Assembly: GCA_036744795.1 (NCBI GenBank)
Contig: DAIOHK010000010.1
Location: forward strand, 7,375-71,374
Origin: UBA5486 sp036744795
Lineage (GTDB): Bacteria > Bacillota > UBA4882 > UBA10575
Direction of reading: 5' to 3'
Length of the DNA: 64,000 nucleotides
Positions 25,630-33,725 of the stretch are shown piece by piece. The notes under the pieces are model-generated. The model did no database searches, was not told the DNA's origin, and worked only from the letters and a program-made list of their open reading frames with translations. Every line of letters begins with the position of its first letter. Position 1 is the stretch's first letter. A program made the position numbers and the translations under genes.

Positions 25630-27475
25630 TACAAAACCAACTGATGAGAGGGTAGTTAACCAGCCTATGCCTGGTCCGAGACCGGGGGGGGTTAGAGGGC
25701 CAAGACCAGGAGGACCGGGAGGAAGGTTCGCCCCAGTCTATAAACCGAAAGATACAAAAGCGACTTTAAAACGGTTATGGGTCTATATAAGTAAGCAAAA
25801 ATCGCTCCTTCTTATTGTATTTCTAATTGTGATACTTAGCTCTGTTTTGGATTTGATTGGCCCTTTTTTAACAGGTAAGGCCATTGATGATTATATTATT
25901 CCGCAAGATTTTAAAGGTCTGTTTTGGCTCTTACTTCTGATGGTGGGGATTTATCTACTGGCAGCTCTAAGTACGTATTTAAAAAACCGTTTAATGGTGG
26001 GTGTATCCTTGGAAACTGTTAGAAACTTACGGCGGGATCTTTTTGATAAACTACAGACTCTGCCCTTGGCTTTCTTTGATGGCCGGCCTCATGGGGAATT
26101 AATGAGCAGGTTAATCAATGATGTAGATAATGTCAATAATACCTTGAACTCTTGTATTACTTCGGTATTTGCAAGTCTTATTACTCTGACCGGTTCCTTG
26201 GTCATGATGCTTTACTTAAGCCCACTTCTTACTTTAGTAAGTATCACTATCATTCCATTGATGTTTTTACTCACCCGTAAAATAACCGGCTATACCAGAA
26301 AGCTTTTCTCGAAGCAACAGGCTTTGTTGGGAAACCTAAACGGTATTATTGAAGAGACTATTTCTGGACAGAAAGTAATAAAAGTATTTAACCGTGAAAA
26401 TGAATGCCTCCGGGAATTTGGAGATTATAACAATCAGCTAAAAAGAGTTGGAATCCGAGCCCAGATTTATTCTGGATTAATTGGTCCATTAATGAATGTC
26501 TTAAATAATCTAAGTTTTGCTCTAATCGTTATTGCAGGTGGATTACTGGTGATTAAGGGTTCTATTACAGTAGGTGTAATTGTTAGCTTTACTAATTATG
26601 TCAGATATTTTACCCGCCCGCTCAATGAATTGGCTAACCAATTTAATATGATTCAGTCGGGGATTGCTGGAGCGGAGAGGGTATTTGAAATTTTGGATGA
26701 AAAACCGGAACTTGAGGATGAACATTCTGATGATCAATTGAAGAAGGTAAGTGGGGAAGTCACCTTTAAAGATGTTTCTTTTGGCTATAAACAAGGCGAA
26801 CCAGTTTTAAAAAATATAAATTTTAAAGCCAAACCTGGACAGGTTATTGCATTGGTTGGACCTACTGGTGCTGGAAAGACGACTATCATCAATCTGCTTG
26901 CTCGTTTTTATGATGTTAATGAGGGGGAGATTTTGCTAGATGGTAAGGATCTTCGGAGGATAAAAAAAGAGAACTTGCGGTCTTCATTAGGTATTGTCCT
27001 ACAGGATACTTATCTATTTGCGGAAACTGTGCGGGAGAATATTCGTTATGGAAGATTAGATGCGACTGATGAAGAAGTGGAAAAAGCAGCCAGACTTGCC
27101 AATGCCGAACAGTTCATTCTTCGTCTGCCTCGGGGTTATGATACTCTATTGACGGAGAATGGAGGAAACTTAAGTCAGGGACAAAGACAGCTGCTAGCGA
27201 TTGCCCGGGCCATTCTGGCTGATCCGTATATACTAATTCTGGATGAGGCGACTAGTAGTGTAGATACCCGGACAGAGGCTCATATTCAGGAAGCGATGCT
27301 CAAATTAATGGAGGGGCGGACCAGTTTTGTTATTGCCCATCGCTTGAATACTGTTCGTAATGCGGATCTTATTCTGGTAGTAAATAATGGAGAGATTATA
27401 GAACGAGGTAACCACCGGGAACTCACCGAAAAAAAGGGCTTTTATCAAGAACTATATAGTAGTCAGTTTAGATAA
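25622..27475 (+). CDS. ABC exporter half-transporter, catalytic partner (BmrD/TM288-like)
   Basis: 617 aa. A Pro/Gly/Arg-rich cytoplasmic tail (residues 16-40, PMPGPRPGGVRGPRPGG) precedes six transmembrane helices and an ATPase domain with Walker A GPTGAGKTT, signature LSQGQRQ and Walker B ILILDEAT with catalytic Glu542. It completes the one functional hydrolysis site of the heterodimer with the preceding gene. The signature of this subunit has Gln in place of the first Gly, a common variation in this class. Confidence 0.93.
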   Translation: MANTKPTDERVVNQPMPGPRPGGVRGPRPGGPGGRFAPVYKPKDTKATLKRLWVYISKQKSLLLIVFLIVILSSVLDLIGPFLTGKAIDDYIIPQDFKGLFWLLLLMVGIYLLAALSTYLKNRLMVGVSLETVRNLRRDLFDKLQTLPLAFFDGRPHGELMSRLINDVDNVNNTLNSCITSVFASLITLTGSLVMMLYLSPLLTLVSITIIPLMFLLTRKITGYTRKLFSKQQALLGNLNGIIEETISGQKVIKVFNRENECLREFGDYNNQLKRVGIRAQIYSGLIGPLMNVLNNLSFALIVIAGGLLVIKGSITVGVIVSFTNYVRYFTRPLNELANQFNMIQSGIAGAERVFEILDEKPELEDEHSDDQLKKVSGEVTFKDVSFGYKQGEPVLKNINFKAKPGQVIALVGPTGAGKTTIINLLARFYDVNEGEILLDGKDLRRIKKENLRSSLGIVLQDTYLFAETVRENIRYGRLDATDEEVEKAARLANAEQFILRLPRGYDTLLTENGGNLSQGQRQLLAIARAILADPYILILDEATSSVDTRTEAHIQEAMLKLMEGRTSFVIAHRLNTVRNADLILVVNNGEIIERGNHRELTEKKGFYQELYSSQFR

Positions 27476-27590
27476 AAGTTGCTTTTTTATCTTGGCATTC
27501 AACATTAAAAGGCAGTTCACTTCTGAGGTAAAAATAGATATAATAAAGTCGGTTGCAAAATGACCAGTTAAATGTCGGGGGGAAGTTGTA

Positions 27591-28010
27591 TTGAATATTG
27601 CCTTTTTTCTTACACCAAAAGAAGAAGTGATTTGGATATCGAGTAATTCGACAATGAGGCAAGCAATTGAGAAGATGGAATTTCATAGGTATACAGCAAT
27701 GCCACTTGTTGATGATGATGGTAAATATGCCGGGACTATAACAGAAGGGGATCTACTTTGGCATTTAAAGCATACTCCGGATCTAAAATTCAGGGATACC
27801 AATAAAGTTCAGATTAAAGATATTCCAAAACAAAAATATAATAAGCCGGTTTCTATTGATTCGCAGATTGAGGATTTGGTTCTGCTATCAATTAATCAGA
27901 ATTTTATTCCGGTGGTTGATGATCATGAGATGTTTATTGGCATTGTTAAGAGAAGTACGATTATTAATTATTTATACAAAAACAATTGCAAAATCAACAA
28001 AATAGTATAA
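27591..28010 (+). CDS. CBS-domain pair protein
   Basis: 139 aa consisting almost only of two CBS motifs: residues 4-60 (TPKEEVIWISSNSTMRQAIE... GKYAGTITEGDLLWHL) and 80-135 (PVSIDSQIEDLVLLS... FIGIVKRSTIINYL). CBS pairs bind adenosine nucleotides and serve as sensors; no effector domain is attached, so the partner is unknown. The start is TTG behind GGGGGGAAG. Stand-alone gene. Confidence 0.87.
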   Translation: MNIAFFLTPKEEVIWISSNSTMRQAIEKMEFHRYTAMPLVDDDGKYAGTITEGDLLWHLKHTPDLKFRDTNKVQIKDIPKQKYNKPVSIDSQIEDLVLLSINQNFIPVVDDHEMFIGIVKRSTIINYLYKNNCKINKIV

Positions 28011-28021
28011 CATTTTTTGTA

Positions 28022-28092
28022 GAGGCAAGGGGACGGTTCTTGTGTTTGTTTACTTCATTAAGTGCAGGCAGAGAACCGTCCTCTTGTCTTTA
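28022..28092. repeat. GGGGACGGTTCT-type palindromic repeat
   Basis: AGGCAAGGGGACGGTTCT and its imperfect inverted partner AGAACCGTCCTCTTGTCTT are separated by about 30 bp. I recall similar GGGGACGGTTCT palindromes scattered in many Clostridia genomes as REP-like elements; that recollection was not checked. It may also terminate transcription after the CBS gene. Confidence 0.6.
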
Positions 28093-28276
28093 AAAAGCAA
28101 TTTTACCAATTATACTTGACTGTATTATAACCATATATTACAATGTGACTAGAGATTCATATGAATATGAATTCATATTCATAAATATCTAATTATTGAT
28201 TGAGAATTGCATATTATTGATGAAGTATTCTAAGGTAATTATGCAACTTCTTCAAATATAAGGATGGGGAAGAGAT

Positions 28277-28891
28277 TTGCCAAAAGAAACATTTTTTAAT
28301 TTACCGGAGAAAAAACAAGAAAGGGTAATCGAGGCGGCAATCGAAGAGTTTGCTACTTATCCATTTCATAAAGCCAGAATTACAGCAATAGCGGACAATG
28401 CTGGAATAGCTAAAGGAAGTTTTTATCAATATTTTAAAGACAAGAAAGATCTTTATAAATATATTATCGAGTTAACCGTAGAAAAAAAACTAACCTATAT
28501 AAATAAAGAGATGATGGTAAATAGGGAAAAATATAATTTTTTTCAGATTTTACGTGAGATTTATTTAAGTGGGATTAGATTTGCAGAAGAGAACCCTCGT
28601 TTAATTCCCATTGGTTTCATGTTGATAAATGATAAAAAACTGTATCATGAGATCTTTGGTGAGTACAAAGATCAGAGTAGCGATTTTTTTCAACAATTAT
28701 TGATCCAGGGAAAAGCTAAAGGAGATCTAGACCCGGCAATTGATCCGGTGTTGGTCTCTAAAATGTTAACTAGTATCAGTTATTCCTTGGGAGATTTAAT
28801 TTACGAGGATGGTACGTTAGATATGAATGATATGGAGATTATCGACCAGATGCTCCATTTTATTGAGAATGGGATTAAAAAAAGAGAATAA
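28277..28891 (+). CDS. TetR-family transcriptional regulator
   Basis: 204 aa. The N-terminal helix-turn-helix is canonical (RVIEAAIEEFATYPFHKARI, TAIADNAGIAKGSFYQYFKD). The C-terminal ligand domain includes about 150 poorly conserved residues. The start is TTG behind GGGGAAG. It heads the cluster of a methyltransferase relic, LolD/FtsX-type ABC genes, a LolA-like protein and a beta-barrel, and is the likely repressor of that cluster. Confidence 0.92.
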   Translation: MPKETFFNLPEKKQERVIEAAIEEFATYPFHKARITAIADNAGIAKGSFYQYFKDKKDLYKYIIELTVEKKLTYINKEMMVNREKYNFFQILREIYLSGIRFAEENPRLIPIGFMLINDKKLYHEIFGEYKDQSSDFFQQLLIQGKAKGDLDPAIDPVLVSKMLTSISYSLGDLIYEDGTLDMNDMEIIDQMLHFIENGIKKRE

Positions 28892-29018
28892 ACTTGTTAG
28901 TTCTCTCTTACGATTTGTCACTTGTTTTTGGATAAATCTTTACATAAAATGAGTGGGTGAGTTTTTATGTTTTAAAGTTGTGCGAACAACAACAGTAAAC
29001 TAAAAAGGAGGGAAGAAG

Positions 29019-29243
29019 ATGAATAAAAATATTTTTCGAAGAGTAATTCAAACTATTTTAACTTTAGTATTGCAAAGTGTTATTTTGTTTATTTCTGCAG
29101 GGACATATCGTTGGATATGGGCTTGGATGTTCATTGTTACCGGCGTGGTAATTCTTGTTATTAATTTTATGGTTCTTCCCCAAGAAGTAATAGAAGAAAG
29201 GGGAACTTGGTCAATGGTATCTCAAACATCTAAATTTAACTGA
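29019..29243 (+). pseudogene. N-terminal remnant of an isoprenylcysteine-methyltransferase-like membrane protein
   Basis: 74 aa with two membrane helices (ILTLVLQSVILFISAGTYRW, WMFIVTGVVILVINFMVL) followed by PQEVIEERG, the start of the conserved region in bacterial ICMT-like methyltransferases, which usually continue with a KKWD segment and a much longer catalytic part. Here the frame diverges (TWSMVSQTSKFN) and stops. A strong AGGAGGG site precedes the ATG, so a short protein may still be made. Confidence 0.6.
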
Positions 29244-29382
29244 AAGACTAGTAACAAGTGATAAGACGATACATAACTTATAATTAATCTCTTGTTTCAG
29301 TTAGTATTTATCAATAAAGGCTCTAAAGCTTGTCATTTAAATTGAGCGACGAGCAATGAGTAACGAGATGGAGGTTATTAAA

Positions 29383-30090
29383 ATGGCTTTATTGGAATTA
29401 AAGGGAGTAACAAAGATTTATCAACAAGGGAAAATTGAGGTACCGGCATTAAGAGGGATTGACCTTACGGTGGAGGCGGGGGAGTTTACTACTGTCTTTG
29501 GCCCATCCGGTTCAGGTAAAACAACATTACTTAATATGATCGGATGTTTGGATAAACCTAGCAGCGGTAGTATTAAATTTAATGGTAGACAGTTGGCAGA
29601 TCTAGATAAAAAAACTCTGGCCATGATTCGAAGACATAATGTTGGTTTTATTTTTCAGAGTTATAATTTAATCCCGGTGCTTACTGCCTATGAAAATGTA
29701 GAGTTTGCAATTAGACTGATTAACAAAGATAATAAAAATGAGATAAAAGATCGGGTGATGAAGATCCTGGCTGATGTTGGCCTGGAAGGACTGGAAAATA
29801 GAAGGCCAAATGAATTATCAGGCGGCCAGAAACAACGGGTGGCGATTGCCAGAGCTTTAGTTAAGGAGCCAAAACTGATCTTGGCCGATGAACCTTCTGC
29901 TAACCTGGATTCCAAAAGTAGTGAAGAGGTTCTGGAAGTGATGGTGAAGATGAATAAAGAACTGGGAACAACCTTTATTTTCTCTACTCACGATCCGCGG
30001 GTGATGGATTATGCCCGGCGGTTAATAGAAATTCGGGATGGCCTAATCTCCAAAGACCAAAGGAGGGAAAGCAAAGATGTTCCTAACTAA
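29383..30090 (+). CDS. LolD/MacB-type ABC transporter ATPase
   Basis: 235 aa stand-alone ATPase. Walker A GPSGSGKTT, Q-loop FIFQSYNLIPVLTAYENVEF, signature LSGGQKQR, Walker B LILADEPSANLDS. The motif LADEPSANLD and the length mark the LolD/MacB/FtsE class that works with FtsX-fold permeases. The ATG at 29383 follows GGAGG at 8 bp. It overlaps the first permease by 14 bp. In Gram-negatives LolD powers release of lipoproteins toward the outer membrane. Confidence 0.93.
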   Translation: MALLELKGVTKIYQQGKIEVPALRGIDLTVEAGEFTTVFGPSGSGKTTLLNMIGCLDKPSSGSIKFNGRQLADLDKKTLAMIRRHNVGFIFQSYNLIPVLTAYENVEFAIRLINKDNKNEIKDRVMKILADVGLEGLENRRPNELSGGQKQRVAIARALVKEPKLILADEPSANLDSKSSEEVLEVMVKMNKELGTTFIFSTHDPRVMDYARRLIEIRDGLISKDQRRESKDVPN

Positions 30091-31315
30091 GCTGGCTTTT
30101 AAAAATCTCGCACGCCACTGTAATCGGACTCTAATTACAGCCAGTATTATTGCTTTTGCCATCTTCTTCTATATTCTCTTTGATTCGCTAATTGGTGGTA
30201 TGACTGAAATGTCGTATGAGAGTATTATTAATCATGAGGCCGGACATCTTCAGGTAGTAAACCCTAAGTACTGGGAAGAAGAGGATGAATTACCTCTGGA
30301 AAACCTAATATCTGTTGAGCCACAATTGATGATGGCAATCGAAGGTGTAGAAAGGTATCAAGCTGCTTCACCTGAACTGAACTTTGCAGCCCGGCTTAAT
30401 AATGGTATTAATGAACTACCGGTAATTGGAAGAGGGATTATTCCTGGAGATTTTGAAGCAGTATTTGCTTTGGAAAAGCAATTTGTTGAGGGAAGAATGT
30501 TTTCCCATGGAGAGAATAAGGTGGTACTGGGGAAAAGACTGGCTGATCTTATGCAACTAGAAGTGGGTGATTATATCATCCTTCTGGTTAAAGATAAAAA
30601 CGAAACTTTTAATACGATCGAAGCAGAGATTTCAGGACTGGTTCATACAGGTAATCCTAATGTGAATCAGAATATCGTCTATCTGCCCCTTGATATAGTG
30701 CAGCAGGCACTTAATGTTGATGGTCAGGTGAGTAAGGTCATCATTAGACTGGAGAATAAGGATTTGGCAATGAGACTAACTAAGGAGCTGGCAGAAAAGA
30801 TTAACGCTTTAAATGATCAGCTTACAGTCTATTCTTGGAACCAACTAGAAGCTGTTTCTTTTGCTGGCGCCAAACAAATGGGTAATCAGCTGATCCTGGC
30901 CATCATCTTATTGATTGCCGCAATTGCGATCATCAATACCGTAATCCTGGCGGCTCTAGAGAGGATGACCGAGATTGGAATGATGAAGGCGATGGGCTTA
31001 CGAGAAAATGAGATTATTTATACCTTTGTCCTGGAATCAACCGGTATTGGTATTCTAGGGGGAATTATTGGGGTGGTTTTAGGACTTGGTGGAGTTGGTA
31101 TATTTTCTAAAGTTGGTATTGATTTTGCAGCTTTATATGGTTTCGATTTGGGTAGTTTTGGTGTGCCGATCCTGGATCGGATCTATGGGGTATGGAATCC
31201 AAAGGCTTTTATTGAAGTCTTTGCTTTTGGTGTCATAGTTTCACTATTATCCAGTATTCCACCGGCATACTGGGCGGCAGATAAAGACCCGATTAAGGCT
31301 ATTTATCATCGCTAG
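30077..31315 (+). CDS. FtsX-fold ABC permease (LolC/E-like), first copy
   Basis: 412 aa with one N-terminal helix (residues 18-38), a large extracytoplasmic MacB-like domain (40-265) and three C-terminal helices (FtsX domain, AIILLIAAIAIINTVILAAL; then LESTGIGILGGIIGVVLGLG). The four-helix layout is that of LolC, LolE and MacB permease halves. It is 11 bp from the second, related permease, so a heterodimer is expected. Confidence 0.92.
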   Translation: MFLTKLAFKNLARHCNRTLITASIIAFAIFFYILFDSLIGGMTEMSYESIINHEAGHLQVVNPKYWEEEDELPLENLISVEPQLMMAIEGVERYQAASPELNFAARLNNGINELPVIGRGIIPGDFEAVFALEKQFVEGRMFSHGENKVVLGKRLADLMQLEVGDYIILLVKDKNETFNTIEAEISGLVHTGNPNVNQNIVYLPLDIVQQALNVDGQVSKVIIRLENKDLAMRLTKELAEKINALNDQLTVYSWNQLEAVSFAGAKQMGNQLILAIILLIAAIAIINTVILAALERMTEIGMMKAMGLRENEIIYTFVLESTGIGILGGIIGVVLGLGGVGIFSKVGIDFAALYGFDLGSFGVPILDRIYGVWNPKAFIEVFAFGVIVSLLSSIPPAYWAADKDPIKAIYHR

Positions 31316-31326
31316 GGGGGGTAAAA

Positions 31327-32586
31327 ATGGGATTTATTACGAAATTAGCTTTTAAAAATCTATCCCGGCATAAATTGAGGACTATTGTTTCGGTTATTGC
31401 CATTGCTTTTTCCGTGATGATTGTGGTGTTTGCTAGGGGACTGATTGTAGGAATGATTGACTCTCTTTCAGCAGATCATATTCAATATAATTCCGGACAT
31501 ATTAAAATAATTGATCGCGAATATTATGAGCAAGAACGCCTACTTCCACTCAATTATCCGGTGGATGGATTTGATGGACAGGGCTTAGATGAGATGATTA
31601 CGGGTTTACAAGGGATAAAAAATGTCGAGATGGTGATTCCTAGGCTTAAATTTGGTGCCATGGTTAGTACGGGGAAAGAATTAGTAACGATGAGTGGCTG
31701 GGGAGTTAATCCGGAACAGGAAACGACCTTCACCAATATTGAGGATTACCTGGTAGAGGGGAGGATGGTAGAACCCGGTCAGATGGAAGTAGTGATGGGG
31801 AAAGTTTTATTGGATAAAATCAATTGTCAGGTTGGCGATAAGGTTACTATTTTATATAATACAGCTTTTAGTTCTCCAAAGGCTGCTACCTTTAGGATCG
31901 TTGGACGGCTGGAAAGTGGTCTTAAACTACTAAATGAGTTTGTATTTTATCTACCGCTGGATCAAGCCCAGAGGCTCTTAGATATGGATGATCAGGTTAC
32001 CGAGTTACTGCTGGTAACATCGGATCAGAATATTGTTCCTCGGGTACTGCCAGAAGTAAAAGAATTACTGGCGGGTAAAGGAAAGACCGATAGATATCTG
32101 GCTTTAGGGTATAAAGAGACCAGTGATTTTATTCCGCTGATGGATATAATGAAGATAATTTATAATCAGATTTATATCTTCCTAGTATTTTTATCTTGTA
32201 TTGTAGTGATCAATACTATGATTATGATTGTCAAAGAGCGAACACCAGAGATTGGTATGATGGCGGCTATGGGACTGGAAAGCAAAGAGATCTTACAACT
32301 TTTTGTTATTGAGGGCGGAATTATGGGGGTGTTTGGCAGTCTGCTCGGAGCGGTTTTAGGTTCCGTATTGACTAGTTATTTAGCTGAAGTGGGGCTTGAC
32401 TATACCTCTGCTATGTCTGGGATGAGTGCAGATATCATCTTTAATGCCATTGTTTATCCGGTGTCTTCAGTTGGTAATACGCTTTTTGCCTTTGCACTGG
32501 GAGTGATTATTGTTACCCTTGCTTCTATTTTTCCAGCCCGGAAGGCAGCAAGGCTGGAGCCTACTGAAGCAATGAGAGGAATTTAA
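31327..32586 (+). CDS. FtsX-fold ABC permease (LolC/E-like), second copy
   Basis: 419 aa with the same layout as its neighbour: helix 18-38, extracytoplasmic domain, and three C-terminal helices containing VVINTMIMIVKERTPEIGMMAAMG (as VVINTMIMIVKER and TPEIGMMAAMG). It ends with the FtsX-type PARKAARLEPTEAMRGI. GGGGGGG precedes the start. Three bases after its stop codon begins palindromic repeat copy B, which separates it from the LolA-like gene. Confidence 0.92.
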   Translation: MGFITKLAFKNLSRHKLRTIVSVIAIAFSVMIVVFARGLIVGMIDSLSADHIQYNSGHIKIIDREYYEQERLLPLNYPVDGFDGQGLDEMITGLQGIKNVEMVIPRLKFGAMVSTGKELVTMSGWGVNPEQETTFTNIEDYLVEGRMVEPGQMEVVMGKVLLDKINCQVGDKVTILYNTAFSSPKAATFRIVGRLESGLKLLNEFVFYLPLDQAQRLLDMDDQVTELLLVTSDQNIVPRVLPEVKELLAGKGKTDRYLALGYKETSDFIPLMDIMKIIYNQIYIFLVFLSCIVVINTMIMIVKERTPEIGMMAAMGLESKEILQLFVIEGGIMGVFGSLLGAVLGSVLTSYLAEVGLDYTSAMSGMSADIIFNAIVYPVSSVGNTLFAFALGVIIVTLASIFPARKAARLEPTEAMRGI

Positions 32587-32588
32587 AT

Positions 32589-32731
32589 GAGGGAATTGCA
32601 AAATTACCTTAAGCATGTATTTAACCACAATATATAGTGTTTATCTTTTATTGTCTAAGTTTAGACAATTACTAGTGAGGCTATCAATATATTGTGGTCA
32701 AATTTAAATAATTGAATTATGCAATTCCTTA
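32589..32731. repeat. Full copy B of palindromic element family 1
   Basis: 143 bp, same plan as copy A: ends GAGGGAATTGCAAAATTACC and (inverted) TAAGGAATTGCATAATT, sub-terminal ACCACAATATATA/ATATATTGTGGT, core arms ATTGTCTAA and TTAGACAAT. It exactly fills the space between the FtsX stop codon and the ribosome site of the LolA-like gene, so it may form a large hairpin in the operon mRNA. Confidence 0.85.
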
Positions 32732-32753
32732 AAAAGAAGGGAGTTAAGTTTAA

Positions 32754-33500
32754 GTGAGAAAAAGGATAGGATTACTATTAGGATGTTTAATTATAATTTC
32801 CATATTTGCCTCCATATCAGTTAGTGCGATGACCGCTGAAGAGATTATCAAAAAAAGAGATAGTAACGAGTATATTAAGACGGCCAAAGCAGAATCAGAG
32901 ATGAGTATTGTTAGTGGTAACCGGAGAATTACGAAAACCATGGTCTCTTATATAGAAGGGGATAATGGCCTAACGATCTTTACTAATCCCCGGGATCGAG
33001 GTACCAAGTTTTTAAAACGGGATGATGATCTGTGGATGTTTTTCCCTGAGGCGGAAGACCTAGTGAAGATCTCTGGTCATATGCTTAATCAGGGGATGAT
33101 GGGCAGTGACTTCTCCTATCAGGATATGATGGAATCTGATAAGCTGACTGAGTTATATAAATTTGAATTGATCGGTGAAGAAAAAATAGAAGGCCGTAAC
33201 TGCTATGTACTAGAAGGAATTGCCATTGAAGGGAAAAAAGTTTCTTATTATCGACGCAAATCCTGGGTTGATAAGGAAAGATTCGTGGGCTTAAAAGAAG
33301 AGCTTTATGCTAAAAGTGGCCGGTTATTGAAGGCAATGAAAGTTAATAAAGTGGAAGAGATCGAAGGCCGCTGGTATCCAATGGAATCAGTAATGGAAGA
33401 TAAACTACGGAAAGGCTCCAGAACAGAATTTGTGATTAAATCGATTGAGTTTAATCCTAAAATACCTGCTGGGACTTTTACTTTGGAGAACTTAAAGTAA
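32754..33500 (+). CDS. LolA-like outer-membrane lipoprotein-sorting family protein
   Basis: 248 aa. A signal peptide (RKRIGLLLGCLIIISIFASI to SVSA) precedes a LolA-like half-barrel domain: SNEYIKTAKAESEMSI, VSYIEGDNGLTIFTNPRDRG, TKFLKRDDDLWMFFP, ISGHMLNQGMMGSDFSYQDM, GRNCYVLEG, and closing NPKIPAGTFTLENL. This set is the family named outer membrane lipoprotein-sorting protein, close to PF17131. In diderms such proteins carry hydrophobic cargo across the periplasm. The start is GTG behind GAAGGGAG. Its position after LolD- and LolC/E-like genes and before a beta-barrel supports a transport chain. Confidence 0.9.
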   Translation: MRKRIGLLLGCLIIISIFASISVSAMTAEEIIKKRDSNEYIKTAKAESEMSIVSGNRRITKTMVSYIEGDNGLTIFTNPRDRGTKFLKRDDDLWMFFPEAEDLVKISGHMLNQGMMGSDFSYQDMMESDKLTELYKFELIGEEKIEGRNCYVLEGIAIEGKKVSYYRRKSWVDKERFVGLKEELYAKSGRLLKAMKVNKVEEIEGRWYPMESVMEDKLRKGSRTEFVIKSIEFNPKIPAGTFTLENLK

Positions 33501-33532
33501 AAGAAAATGAGACGGTATTTATGTCTAGGGAG

Positions 33533-33611
33533 ATTACGCTGGCTACCAAGTCGCTCACGCCGGTCACCTTAACATCACGCAGTGATTTAAATCAAAGCCG
33601 GGTGAGTCGAC
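33533..33611 (+). repeat. Copy of dispersed palindromic repeat family 2
   Basis: TACGCTGGCTACC, then GTCGCTCACGCCGGTCACC, then ATCACGCAGTGATTTAAATC, then GCCGGGTGAGTCGACC. The outer parts GTCGCTCACGCCGG and CCGGGTGAGTCGAC are inverted relative to each other and ATCACGCAGTGAT is a small hairpin. The reverse complement of almost the same sequence occurs at 61551-61636. Confidence 0.8.
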
Positions 33612-33725
33612 CGGATGTATTTATCACAAAGAATGACGAATGAAGAAATTCAATAAACAACATTCTGACCAGGCTGGGTAAAAAATATTAATACGAGCAA
33701 CGAGCATCGAGGGGGGTTGATACTG

